Origin: Argyresthia goedartella
Taxonomy: Eukaryota > Arthropoda > Insecta > Lepidoptera > Argyresthiidae
Reading direction: 5' to 3'
Length of the DNA: 64,000 nucleotides
Assembly: GCA_949825045.1 (NCBI GenBank)
Contig: OX463822.1
Span: 35,156,703 to 35,220,702 of the forward strand
Positions within the stretch are counted from its first letter, which is position 1. The number at the start of each line of letters is the position of its first letter. Made by a program: the position numbers and the translations under genes. This document shows, in pieces, positions 43,843-54,670 of the stretch. A model generated the notes under the pieces. That model did no database searches, was not told where the DNA came from, and worked only from the letters and a program-made list of their open reading frames with translations.

Positions 43843-44543
43843 AAAAATAATATCAATTTATTCGGACTACGCCATAACACACACAACATAAAATACACGA
43901 TAATTATGAGAGGACAAGAAAAAAAGTGAAACATTGAATTGAAGGAGAAAGTAATAACAACTAATATCGCAGACAATAATATACACACGAGTCACAAAAG
44001 TAAAAGTACATACCACACAGTAACTTATATGTATAGTACATACACAAGACAACAAGAAATAAATAAAAGCAAAATACAAGTTTGTAGCGACGAGTAGACA
44101 GTAACGTCGTGAAGTGTGTGCCTAGGCGGCGAATAGGTTCCGACTCAGCATGTGCCACAGAACCTGCAAGAGGTCCTGCAACGCTGGTATTGTGTCGGCA
44201 CCTTATCAAGGAGGAGATGATAAAGGGTGGGTGTTAATAAACTACTTTTTATTAAAACTGCATATATAATTGATATGAAAATAAATAAACTATAGGAAAA
44301 AAATAAGGAAAATTTACTGGATGGATAAGCTAAGTAGGAGACGAATTGACATCAGAAATATAATTATAATTAATAAATAATACATTAAAAACACTAATTA
44401 CATAAATAGTTGAGAGTATAAGGGATATTAAATATTGTATACTGTAGATTGTTCAGTGACTTAACCGATTCACATACGTACATTAAAAAGACTTAGCTTT
44501 AAGATAATATAACTAGCAAACGCGGGGATTCACTGGGGCAGAA

Positions 44544-45264
44544 TCAGGCATCTGACTTCTGCAGGTGCAGAAGGTGTTTTCTAGATGCAAGTTTGAAACT
44601 GGCAATAGAATTGTGAACTCGGATTGGTGGTGGCAGGTTGTTCCAACACTTCGTCGCCAGATACCTGAAACTGCCCCGAAAAGCAGCTGATCGATGTCGA
44701 GGGATTGTTAAAATGCTAGTAGTAGTAGTGTTGATGTAGTGACCAGATACCCGCCATTTAAGCTTTTCAAATAAATACTCTGGTGTTTGTTGCCTTATCA
44801 CACCAAATAAGAGGGAGGCAAGATGAAGTTGCAGCCTACTATTGATATTGAGCATGTTGGCCTTGTTCAGGTAAGGAGTAATGTGACTACGAGAAGGGAT
44901 GGTAAAACAGAACCTGGCGCATGCGTTCTGAACTCTTTGCAGCAACCGGTGAGTGCGTTTGAGCAAACAGGGCCCGTATACTGTAATGCCATAATTTAAT
45001 TTTGAGAGAACCAATGACTCACACAGTAGTATGCGCATTTGTTCGCTCAGATTATTTCGGATCCTATACAATATATTTAGTCTATAGAAACAGTTTTTGA
45101 CTACGTCAAGAACATGCTTCTCGAAACGTAATTGGTTATTTATGATAATACCAAGATTTCGGGCCTCACATACACGTTCAATAGGGACACCTGCAATAGT
45201 TACTTGTGGATTTAGGTTAGTAAATGTCTCTATCTGATTTTTTGGCCCTAATATCATGTATTTG
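44544..45264 (-). pseudogene. LINE R, RT C-terminal part
   Basis: Continues NALVLNPIKS (piece ending at 56964) with KYMILGPKNQIETF, ARNLGIIINNQLRFEKHVLD, LSKLNYGITVYGPCLLKRT and WNNLPPPIRVHNS to a stop at 44544. This is the thumb and C-terminal domain. The piece itself has no internal stop. Confidence 0.8.
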
Positions 45265-45269
45265 GACTT

Positions 45270-45810
45270 TGTTTAATATTTATGCTTCGGAACGCACCTC
45301 CTTTTGTTGCGCGACTCGGAACGGAAATGGAACTAGCAGCTGTCACTTGTATAGAAACGAGATGACGAGTTAGAGGTTACTTTCTTGACGTGGAAAAAAT
45401 GTCGGCACATGGCGTTCGGGCCTTGGCTGTATTTCAGTAGTAATAATTGTCTAACACAGGTGTCGGGCCTGGTCGGAGTGTTAATTATAATAAGCACGGA
45501 ACAGTCGTCGGGAAGAAGTAGATTCACGTCATCGGAGTGAGTGCTTCGTGTTGTGAAGCTTGAAGTGGTTTGGTCCCCAATTCGTCGCGTTCGGCAGCGA
45601 CGGCGACAGCATCGGGCTACGACGAGAGTAAGATTCGACTCCTCTCCCCCCACGCCTTGTGCTCCTAATCCCGTATTCCTGCCTCGAATTGAGCTTTCGA
45701 ATTCCGGTCTACGGCGTCAAAGGTCAGTACCACGTGTGATACTCCTGGCAAAAAAAAACAACCCTACCAAGATTCCACGCCCGTTCGGTTGAGGCGTGGA
45801 ATTTTAATCA
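45270..45810 (+). repeat. BEL-2 5' LTR (541 bp)
   Basis: Starts TGTTTAATATTTATGCTTCG, ends TTTTAATCA. Differs from the 3' LTR at only a few positions, so insertion is recent. TCCACGCC (45774-45781) and GGCGTGGA (45793-45800) form a stem near the 3' edge, as in BEL-1. Followed by TTTTGGTAGCAGGCGCGG, the primer-binding region. Confidence 0.9.
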
Positions 45811-46521
45811 TTTTGGTAGCAGGCGCGGTTTCCTAGTGGGAAATCATCGATTCACGGACGGTTGTAGGGCTGTTTTTTTTTGCCACATTGTAGTTGAGAG
45901 AAAAGGGTATCTCAGATTGGTCGGCAATCAGTTTGTGAGTGAGTCTTGTGGTCGGTATACCACAATTAAAGTTAATTTTCGGTTAGTGAAAGTATAATTG
46001 ACGATTTAGTTAACAATTTTTATAAATTTGTAGTCGGAAACTACTCGGTGTGCATAAGAAACAGTCATTCGGTCGGACTATAGTATTGCAGTCGGGTTCC
46101 ATAGCATTGCAGTGTTATTTCGGATTACAGAGCAGGGTCAGGCTATTTAAGGGGTATTAAGCTGATTTTGCTGACCTCAGTAGAAGTGTGGGTCATATCG
46201 GAGGGGCCACTTCTAGAAGGTTCACAGCTACCTTCATTATATTAAAAATAGCCTTTTTTCTATAATAAATTTTTGTGTGTTATTTTTTATTGTGCCTTAT
46301 GGTGGCATTCTCTAATTGATTTAGAGTGTATAGTCATAAGGTGTATGTCCACAGGGCGACCATATTGAATATTTTTTAGGATTTAATTGTTTTAGTGGTT
46401 GCCTTAGTTTTGACAACTTAGTTTTAATTTCTGTGCCCAGCGCTGACGGGCAAGTGCTGGTCTCTGGCTATACTTAGTTCGGTAGTGAAGTATAAGACCA
46501 GAATCTATTAAATCGGTAAAC
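45811..46521 (+). other. BEL-2 leader with primer-binding site
   Basis: TGGTAGCAGGCGCGG (45814-45828) is in the place and form of a tRNA primer-binding site. The rest of the leader aligns in places with the BEL-1 leader (GGGGTATTAAGCTGATTTTGC, TTTTTCTATAA differences) and has no frame of its own. Confidence 0.7.
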
Positions 46522-48337
46522 ATGGCACCTTCGCCCTTGACGGTACTGCGGCATGGTGTCCGTGAGGAAATGAGATGGCTCGCCCATACTCATAAGTATG
46601 TGGAGCGACCTGACATGGACGATGTCCTGCTCAAGCGTGTGGAGGACGCAATGACACGCGTCGGGAAGGTGTGTCGGCTGGCTGCGGAGGCTGAAGCTCT
46701 CGGGCTTACGGATGAAGCCTCGGTGGCTGCAGTGAAACAGCTCTGCGTGGATGCTGACCAAGCGATGGAATGCTTGGGCGACATCGAGCGTCGCGCGGAG
46801 AAAATTAAGCGGTCGCGACGGAATGACCGTGGGGAGGGTAACGGAGACCCACCCCCGAAAGGTGTTGTTGGACGGCTGCCACACCTGGAGATTCCGGCCT
46901 TCAGTGGGGCAATTGATGAGTGGCCGGCATTCATTAATTTATTTGATAGTTTGGTCCACGGTCGGGACGACCTGGACAACGCCTACAAGTTGGCCCAACT
47001 ATTGATGGCTCTGCGGGGTGAACCGAAGGAGTTGGTCGGTCACCTAACGGTCACGGCGGGCAATGATGAGATAGCCCGGTCCATATTGTTTGACCGCTAC
47101 CAACACAAACGGCGGTTGGTTGATGCGCAGCTGGGGAAGCTGTTTAGCATCCCAAGAGTAACCCGGGATGTTGACATCCGAGTACAGATGCTCAACCCTG
47201 TGCTGGTGGCCACTAAGGCCCTTCAGAACTTTGGTCTTCCGGTAGACAAATGGTCATATATTGTTTTGTATATGGGTTTGTCACGGTTGCCTGCAGCTGT
47301 TCAAAGTTGGTTTGAACAGCTGCATGGGGGCAGTAGCTCGGAACTGCCCACGCTCGTCTAATTGACGGATTTTTTGGAGGGTGAATGCAGGCGATGTGAC
47401 ACACTGGATACGGAGGCCAGTGTGCAGCGCCAACCCACGCGGATGCGGGAGGGGTCGCGCCCCCCGCCCCCACGGGGGGGTGGGCGGTCGAAACAATTTG
47501 GCGTTTTGAGTGCCGCGCCGTCGGGTGACGGCTGTGTACACTGCGACAGTGCCGGTCATGAAGTGACCAGTTGCGCCAACTTTAAGGCGCTCGGGGTAGC
47601 TGCCCGCAGGAAGGTAGTCTTCCACCACCGATTGTGTTTCGGTTGATTGGGGCCGCACCCGCTGAGCGAGTGCTCGCGCGCGTTCCCCTGTGAGTGCTGT
47701 GGTGGCAAGCACCACAACGTGTTGTGCCTGAATCGGTCAGGTCCTTCGGACGGTCACCAGGGCCGGACTCAGGTTGGTCGGCCACAGGGCCCAACCAGGG
47801 CCGGACCCAGTCCCCCTCCGGGCAACGGGAGTCACCAACGGGGTGACTGGGGTACCCGCGGACGGGACCCCCCCCCGAGGGGAAGGGGGCAGCGCGGGGG
47901 GTAACATGCGGGATAGCCGGGGTTCGGTCGCCGCTGTCCACGGTCAGCGAGGACTTCGGGCCGCTGGCTCACCGCGTGTTACGGGCGGGTGTCAGATGGC
48001 ACCTATGAGTGGCGCGAAGGCTGGGAGCCCTCCACCGTCTGCGCCACCCTGCCCGTCTCTCTGGGAGGCGAACAGGAAGGCGAACAGTCGGACGTCGCCC
48101 CCATTCCTAGAGCGCCCCAGGTTGGATCCGCTCTCCCCCATCCATCCACGGTGGCCACCGGGCACACCGTACACCGTCCGGTATGGTCGGATACCGGGAC
48201 AGCGAGGGGCCTATTATCCGGGTTGGGACCCCTTGATGTACATACGGTCTGATATGCCGGTGGCATATCAGCAGCCGAGTTACTCCAAGGCCGACGGAGG
48301 TCTGAGCGGGTTCGCATCCCGCGGAGGTTCCCGCTAG
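46522..48337 (+). pseudogene. BEL-2 gag
   Basis: MAPSPLTVLRHGVREEM at 46522 opens 279 codons: coiled-coil N-terminus, KEL-rich capsid-like part (LPHLEIPAFSGAIDEWPAF, LRGEPKELVGHLT). A TAA at 47359 and a TGA at 47644 (TGC in BEL-1) are nonsense changes in the same frame. The zinc-knuckle region follows (CVHCDSAGHEVTSC, CECCGGKHHNVLC), then a one-base shift in a C-run near 47870. It ends with TAG at 48335-48337, with the protease in frame beyond. Dead copy. Confidence 0.85.
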
Positions 48338-48972
48338 GGACACGCCACCCACTTACAGGGTGCCGCCACTCCACAGACGGTCATGCTCCCCACCGCCTCT
48401 GTGATAGCGTGGAGTTCGGACGGCAAAGCATGTGTGGCACGAGCACTATTGGACTCGGGGGCCCAGGGGTGCTTAGTCTCGTGCAACCTTGTAAGACGGT
48501 TGGGCATTTCGGTAAGGGAGTATCCACATTCCATTCGGGGAATTGGGAACACGGAAGTCGGTTCCGTTAAGGGAGTATGTCGGATTACTCTCTCGTCACG
48601 GGTGGATTCATCGGTGAATCTGACGGTCACGGCGTTAGTCATGCCTAATGTGATGGGCTCACACCCTCACGTACGGTTGTCGCCCTCGGTGCGACAGTTG
48701 GTCGAGGGTTGTCACTTGCTGACCCGGAGTTCGATATTCCGGGCCCAGTAGACATTTTATTGGGTGTCGATGCCTTGGGATACCTGTTAGTGCCAGGTGT
48801 CCACGTGTTGCAGGCGACTGGTCTGGTTTCGGTCAACACCAGACTGGGCCATGCGGTAATGGGTCCGGTCATGCCGGCTGCCCCACGCCTAGCGACTCGT
48901 AGTCCCTTATTCGGTTCTGTACTCTCGGAGGTGATACAGAAGTTTTGGGAGGTGGAGGAACCACCTACGGTC
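48338..48972 (+). pseudogene. BEL-2 aspartic protease and spacer
   Basis: Reads MLPTASVIAWSSDGKACV, then the catalytic ALLDSGAQG with Asp present, ISVREYPHSIRGIGN, and later PVDILLGVDALGYLLVPGV and EVIQKFWEVEEPPTV. A frame change lies near 48710. It stops where family A copy C begins (48973). The intact DSG motif contrasts with BEL-1. Confidence 0.85.
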
Positions 48973-49440
48973 AATAGTCAATAGTCAAAGTACTTTATTA
49001 CTGTAAATATTTACATATACTTAGCAAACGTCATTTTTTGCCTCTTCTCTACATTGAACCACTGTGGGAGAAGAAGGGCGTAGAAACTCCCACAGATTTA
49101 TTTTTAGATCTCTTTTAAAAATTGGTTGTGCTTAACTAATACAAATATGAAAAATTTAATTGTTATGATTAATAAGCAGGAATAAATAATTACAAAATTA
49201 TTAACAGCAAGGTCTGTGTTGAGCCAGATTAACCCCATACAGTCCTGTCATTTAAGTAATCTTGAACATTGTAATATCCTTTTTTTGACAAAGTCGCTTT
49301 AACATGCTTTTTAAATTGCTCAAATGGCAATTTCAAAATCTCCAGAGGTATCTTATTGTAGTAGAGAATGCACTGACCCTTGAAAGAATTGCTAACCTTC
49401 GCGAGTCTAAAACGGGGCGCACATAGTCTGTGATTATTTC

Positions 49441-52058
49441 TTAGGTTAACATTACAGCTGTCGCTAGTTTGGAAAATGTTGTAAGGTTCTTAAGTACATA
49501 CATTATATTTTCGAAAATAAATTGACTAGCTACTGTTAGTATGTCAATTTCTTTAAAAAGCTCTCTTAAGGAGTCTGTTCGTTTTAAATTATAAATTGCT
49601 CGAATAGCTCTTTTCTGTAAAATAAAAATAGTTTGAATATCCGCTGCTTTCCCCCACAACAAGATACCATAGGACATCACACTATGAAAATATTCTAGCC
49701 TAGATGTAGCCACATCCGTGCTTTGTCTGATGTTCCTAACAGCGTAAGCCGCAAAACTTAATTTACCAGCCAATTTATCTATGTGGGGTCCCCACTGCAA
49801 TTTGCTATCAATGGTTATTCCAAGAAACTTCGTATCATTTACCAATTCTAACGTGCTGTTGTCTAACACCAAACTGCTCTCAACTTGCCTGACATTTGGA
49901 AGTGAGAATTTGATACACTTGGTGTTACCAGCGTTTAACAATAAATTATTAACTGTGAACCAATTCAAGGTTAAAGACAATACATCATTAACATCATCAA
50001 AATCTCCTTTTTGTCTTTCAATTTTGAAGACCATTGAAGTATCATCAGCAAACAACACTATGTCAGTTAATTTCTCCACCATGAAAGGCAGATCATTAAT
50101 ATATACCAGGAATAAGAAAAGGCCTAATATGGAACCTTGTGGAACGCCAATTTTAACACCCGATCCATCAGATTTTACGCCGTTAACTTCTGCCTTTTGA
50201 ATTCTATTGCTTAGGTATGATCTTAGTAGATCCAACGCTTTATTTCTAACTCCGTAATGATTTAATTTAATTAATAGCGTATTATGATCAACACAATCAA
50301 ACGCCTTCGACAGGTCGCAAAAAACTCCGATAGCATCCTGTGCGGCCTCCCATGCAGAATAAATATGAGATACAAGGGTAATACCTGCATCCGTAGTCGA
50401 TTTACCCCTAGTGAAACCATATTGTTTAGCGTGGAGTTGTTTTGTACGGTTGAAGTGTGAGAGCATTTGATTGAGTATAATCTTTTCAAATATTTTACTT
50501 AGTGTTGGAAGAACAGATATTGGTCTGAAATTTGAAGGATCGCCCTTATCTCCCGATTTGAACAGCGGTATAAGTTTACTGTGTTTCATGAGGTCTGGAA
50601 AAGCCCCATCGTCAACACATTTATTGAATATATAAGCTAAGTGTGGGGCTATAACTAGAATTACTGAACCAATGACTTTGACTGATATACCCCACAGGTC
50701 TTCCGTATTTTTTAAGTTGAGTAATTTAAACGTTTTGACAATGTCCTGGGGATATACATGATGAAATTTTAAATATACATTACTGACGCTAGTGTTATTT
50801 TTTAATAAAGTCTCTGCTTCAAATGGAGATGAATTTAGACTCTCCGTTGTGAGTACGGGTACATTGGTGAAGAATGTTTCAAAAGCTCGAGCAACATCAG
50901 CGTTGGACTTAACAACATCATCACCTATCTTTAGGCAGAAATCACTGTCCCTTGGTATAACTTTGCCAGTTTCGCGGTTTATTATTTGCCAAACTGTTTT
51001 CATTCTATTATTTGAATTTTGAATTTTTCTATTAATGTGTAAAGTTTTTGCAGTTCTACAAACCAACTTGAAAGTTTTGGAATATTTTTTAAAATAGTCA
51101 TGAAATTTTCGATCAAAGTTATAGGTTTTTTGATCATAAAGGTCATACAAGATAACTCTACTTTTACGAATTCCAAACGTTGCCCAGTCATTAAATTTAG
51201 ATTTACCGTTGTAGTCACTGACTTTCTTTAATTTGAAAACTTCATTGAATTCTGTCTGAATAATGTTGAAGAAGTCTGAGTAGATTTTGTTTGGGTTCTG
51301 TTCATTAAAATCCGGTACTGGCAAATTTATATCTAAGTTTTTCGTATATGCCTATAAAATGTTGGACTAGTCTTATCCTTAATAGTAATTGGGAATGAAA
51401 CTGTTTGAACACTGTGATCGGAGGGTAAGCAGTTAATTACACTTTTACTTGTGAATGCACAGTCACAAAAAACGTTATCTAAGCAAGTTTGGCTTGTAAG
51501 TGTAATTCTAGTCGGCTCTAGAAATACATGACATAAATTAAATGATTTGAACAGAGTTATTAATCGTCGCTTCAGTGTTTTATCTACAAGCAGATCTACA
51601 TTAAGATCGCCACAAATAAATAACTTTTTTCTGTTATTACAAAGTTTAATGAGGGCTTCCTCCATAATTTTCTCAAATATTTCGAAATTGCCATGGTCTT
51701 TTTCATCCCTCGGTGGCCTGTAGACACAAACAATAATATGGCTATCTAACTCAACACAGGATACCTCTATTTGTCTTTCAACAGTAAGTGCAAGAATATC
51801 TTGCCGTTGTTTCACCTTAATATTATTTTTCACTAAGATTAAAGAACCACCTCTATCAGCAGTCTTTCTTTTGTAACAACTGACAATTTTGTAATTATTT
51901 ATGTTAAAAGACATCATATTTTCCTTCAACCAGTGTTCAGTAACACAAATAATATCAATGTCAGAATTTTTTAGAAATAATTCCAATACAAGTTCTTTGC
52001 CAGGTAGCCCCTGGATGTTTTGATGGGCAATATTTAACTGGGGCTTACATTTTGACAT
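49441..52058 (-). pseudogene. Family A copy C ORF2: endonuclease and RT
   Basis: MSKCKPQLNIAHQNIQGLPG at 52058 starts the endonuclease: IICVTEHWLKENMMSF, VCVYRPPRDEKDHG, FICGDLNVDLLVDK, FLEPTRITL and CLPSDHSVQTV, where Gly of the HSGQ motif is changed. A small deletion near 51340 breaks the frame (RHIRKT end). The RT is open from 51324: NFRPISVLPTLSKIFEKI, QYGFTRGKSTTDAG, FCDLSKAFDCVDH, VPQGSILGLFLFLVYIND and FADDTSMVF. The C-terminus continues past 49441 to about 49235 with a frameshift. Confidence 0.85.
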
Positions 52059-52105
52059 ATTTAGTGGCTCTAGTATGCTAGAGATTTCCTCTATTGTCTT
52101 ATGAA

Positions 52106-53389
52106 CTAATTTAAATTACTTGGAACAGATTCCAATGTTGCATGCAAAGTATAATTAACAGGTGAATTCCCAATAGGGGTGCATGTCATATTACTCTTAA
52201 AATAAGCTGATGTCAAGTTGAACTTAGTTAAACCAACTATAGCTGCCTCGCATATATTATAAGCTAACAATGTAGCTACTAATTTTCTATATTTATTAGA
52301 CAGGTACAATGTATCCCGTGTCAGAGTAAAGTTATGAATAAAATTATTCATGTCGAAATATAAAATAGCATCGCTGTGATGACATGTTAAATTAAATAAA
52401 TGAATATTCATTCTATGCACAGATTTGTTCTGTAGTTCTGTCAAATTACAGGCATATGGAAAATTGCATAGTATAAATTTGCATTTCATCCTACGATATA
52501 AGTCTAGAAGTGTTTCAACACTTTTATTCAAATCATTCCGACTAATGTTTGAATGATTTCCTACCATAATTACAATAGTGCTGTACTCATCATAGATACC
52601 GCGACTAATCATCTTCACTAGATCTACAAATGAACAATTTGGACAGCAAATGTTCGTTACTTTTTGGTTAAGCCGGTTATGTAATAGAGTCCCAAATCCT
52701 GCACCTACTTTTTCGGAGAACAACAGAGTTTTTCTCTGAGCACATATTTTGGTAGCTGGCGGTACACGAGTGGAGGTGACTGGCGGGACACACGTGTTGG
52801 AGTGCGGTTTGATGCACGTGGCGGCGGTTGGCGCGGCATTCGCGGCAGCGAGCGTCGCAACGTGCGCAACGGCGAACGGCGCGGCCCTCGGGGCAGCTTG
52901 CGGCATGACACACGCCTCAGCAGGGACAGCGAGCGGCGCGGTGCTCGCGCTGTTGAGCTGCGAGGTGTCTCCTCGTCGACGACGGCGACGCTGTTTTTTG
53001 GTTGGGGCAGCGGTGGATGCTGCAACACTCTCGTTGAGGGGGGTCGAGACCAAAGTTAGTGATGTGGGCTCGTCCTCCTTGCTGGTCTCATTCTCCTCAT
53101 TCTCAATTATTACGCCCACCAATTCCGCATTCTGGCGTTGTAGCTGTACTAACCCAGACGTCGCGGCTCTGAGTTCTGCTAACTCACTTTGCTTTTTGGC
53201 ATAACATTGTAGTGTATTTGCTAGCAGGTCATGTAGATGCTGGATTTCTACTCGGGCATGTTGAAGGTCCGACTGTAAACCTACATTTTTTCCCCGGAGC
53301 TCTTGCATTAAGGAGATTCTTAAAATTCTGTTTGATTGCCGTTTCAAGGCTAATTTCAGTACTTTTATATTACCTCTAGTTTTTTTCAT
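52106..53389 (-). pseudogene. Family A copy C, second ORF1 (coiled coil plus SGNH-like domain)
   Basis: 427 codons open from ATG 53389. A basic start (MKKTRGNIKVLKLALKRQSN) and a coiled coil (LQSDLQHARVEIQHLHDLL) precede an Ala/Pro-rich linker with KKQRRRRRRGD. The C-terminal half resembles an SGNH hydrolase: TLLFSEKVGAGFGTLLHNRL (block I position), TIVIMVGNHSNISRNDLN (block III) and FTLTRDTLYLSNKYRKLVA (block V). The usual catalytic Asp-x-x-His is not evident. It could be intact in frame; labelled pseudogene because the element as a whole is broken. The stop is 47 bases before ORF2. Confidence 0.6.
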
Positions 53390-53434
53390 GAATTTATTTA
53401 ATTTAAAATATTTTTTAATTTTTCTGCTGCTTGT

Positions 53435-53851
53435 CTACATGGCTTGAACAATAGTGCTTAGGTTGGCTACTTCTAGTTCTTGTTGGATAGAGGTAATGTG
53501 GCGAGATTCATTGTAGTCTTTTTCTATGCACATATCAGTCAACTTCAAGTTTGCCTCATTGAGTTGGTATTGGAGGAATTTACTGCGATCACAAGCAGAA
53601 GCAAGGTCAGTGCGCAGGGTGTCAAAAGATTCCACAAGTTTTTTCAATCTTTGAATCTCATTTTGCGACTCCTCGTGTGTTTCTCGCAAAGTAGACACAC
53701 TATCTCTAAGCTGCGAGTTCTTGGCTCTCAAGCTTTTTATCTCAAAGTCATTTTCATTGCGCTCTTCCAATAGCCTTTGGTTGAACTCCTCTGCGTCAGT
53801 TAGTTGTTGCTGTAGTGCGTGCATTCTCCGCGTAGTAATGTTGGATGCCAT
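53435..53851 (-). CDS. Family A copy C, first ORF (coiled coil)
   Basis: 138 codons from ATG 53851: MASNITTRRMHALQQQLTDA, then a continuous coiled coil (LLEERNENDFEIKSLRAKNS, ETHEESQNEIQRLKKLVESF) to a stop at 53435. It lies 45 bases before the second ORF. The family C copies have a matching first coiled-coil ORF, so the split looks like a real feature of these families. Likely a multimerising, RNA-associated protein; function not shown. Confidence 0.6.
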   Translation of the reverse strand: MASNITTRRMHALQQQLTDAEEFNQRLLEERNENDFEIKSLRAKNSQLRDSVSTLRETHEESQNEIQRLKKLVESFDTLRTDLASACDRSKFLQYQLNEANLKLTDMCIEKDYNESRHITSIQQELEVANLSTIVQAM

Positions 53852-54665
53852 GCCTGGAAATAAAATAAAAAAGAATGGGTGCTCCGAACAAAATTAAAAT
53901 AAAACAGAAGGAATAAAGACTTGCAGTTAGTAGCTGTAGTACTGATATGATAGTTCCTAATTCCCTATATAGCTATTCTATGTCAAAGTCAACAAGTTTC
54001 AATTAAACTATCACAAGTCAATATAGGTTAACAGTATAAATGTCCTGAACTAATGAAAGTTATACTTATTATCTAACAATTTTAGTCGTTTTGCAAGTGT
54101 TGTGATGATCAGCTGTGAAGTGAGTACCTAATATGTCTCTAGAATCACCTACAAGCTTACATTATATTCGCACTAATTGCCAAGGTCTAACCTACCAGTG
54201 CACTTGTGTATATCGTGTAATAATTATGAGTGAACAGCTAGTTTTATCGTCAAAAGTACTTCCACAGATTGTCAAGTGCTAAGAGACAAAACAAAGACGC
54301 TGCGGTGTGAGGATGGACGTTTCTCACAATAGTGAGAGTTGAGCAGTATGTAGTGTATAAGTATATAGTTAAGTTCAAGTCATATACTTGTAAAATATGA
54401 ATAAGCAAATATGAAAAATACTCCCCCGGGGTTTTTCCGTTGGCAGTTTGAAATTTCCTTTGTCTTTCGGTCCGTGATCGATTATTTTATCACAATTACA
54501 AGTCTGACCACATTTAGCACTGGCACACTTTAGTTGACTAAACAAACACTTAAATTAACACTATATTCACAAATAGACGAATTAAAACAAATTAATTTAG
54601 TTAAAATACAGCACAGCTGTTTTTGACGTGTAGCCTCCTGTCCGGAGTCCGGAACCGGGTCCCTC
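53852..54665 (-). other. Family A copy C 5' region with a Cys-rich upstream frame
   Basis: Mostly non-coding and AT-rich. On the minus strand 54440-54545 encodes LKCASAKCGQTCNCDKIIDH and GPKDKG, matching a stretch in family C copy 1 (26316-26385) at the amino-acid level. The outermost 70 bases (54596-54665) are GC-rich and have no match elsewhere in the window that I could see. Confidence 0.5.
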
Positions 54666-54670
54666 CGGTC

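Larger units (their letters stand above)
48973..54665 (-). mobile_element. CR1-like LINE family A, copy C, nearly full length
   Basis: The 3' tail is CAATAGT units (48973-48990). It holds ORF2 and two ORF1 frames, and extends to a 5' region at about 54420-54665, so it is the most complete family A copy. Flanks ACCTACGGTC (48963-48972) and CCCTCCGGTC (54661-54670) agree at 8 of 10 positions, a plausible target duplication that has since mutated; CGGTC is shared exactly. Confidence 0.85.

Noticed and set aside
45541..45792. Open frame in the BEL-2 LTR
   Set aside because: It lies wholly within the LTR and is repeated in the 3' LTR; no domain is seen.
52749..53204. Ala-rich open frame of 151 codons on the plus strand
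   Set aside because: Shadow of the Ala/Pro-rich linker of the second ORF1 of family A copy C.
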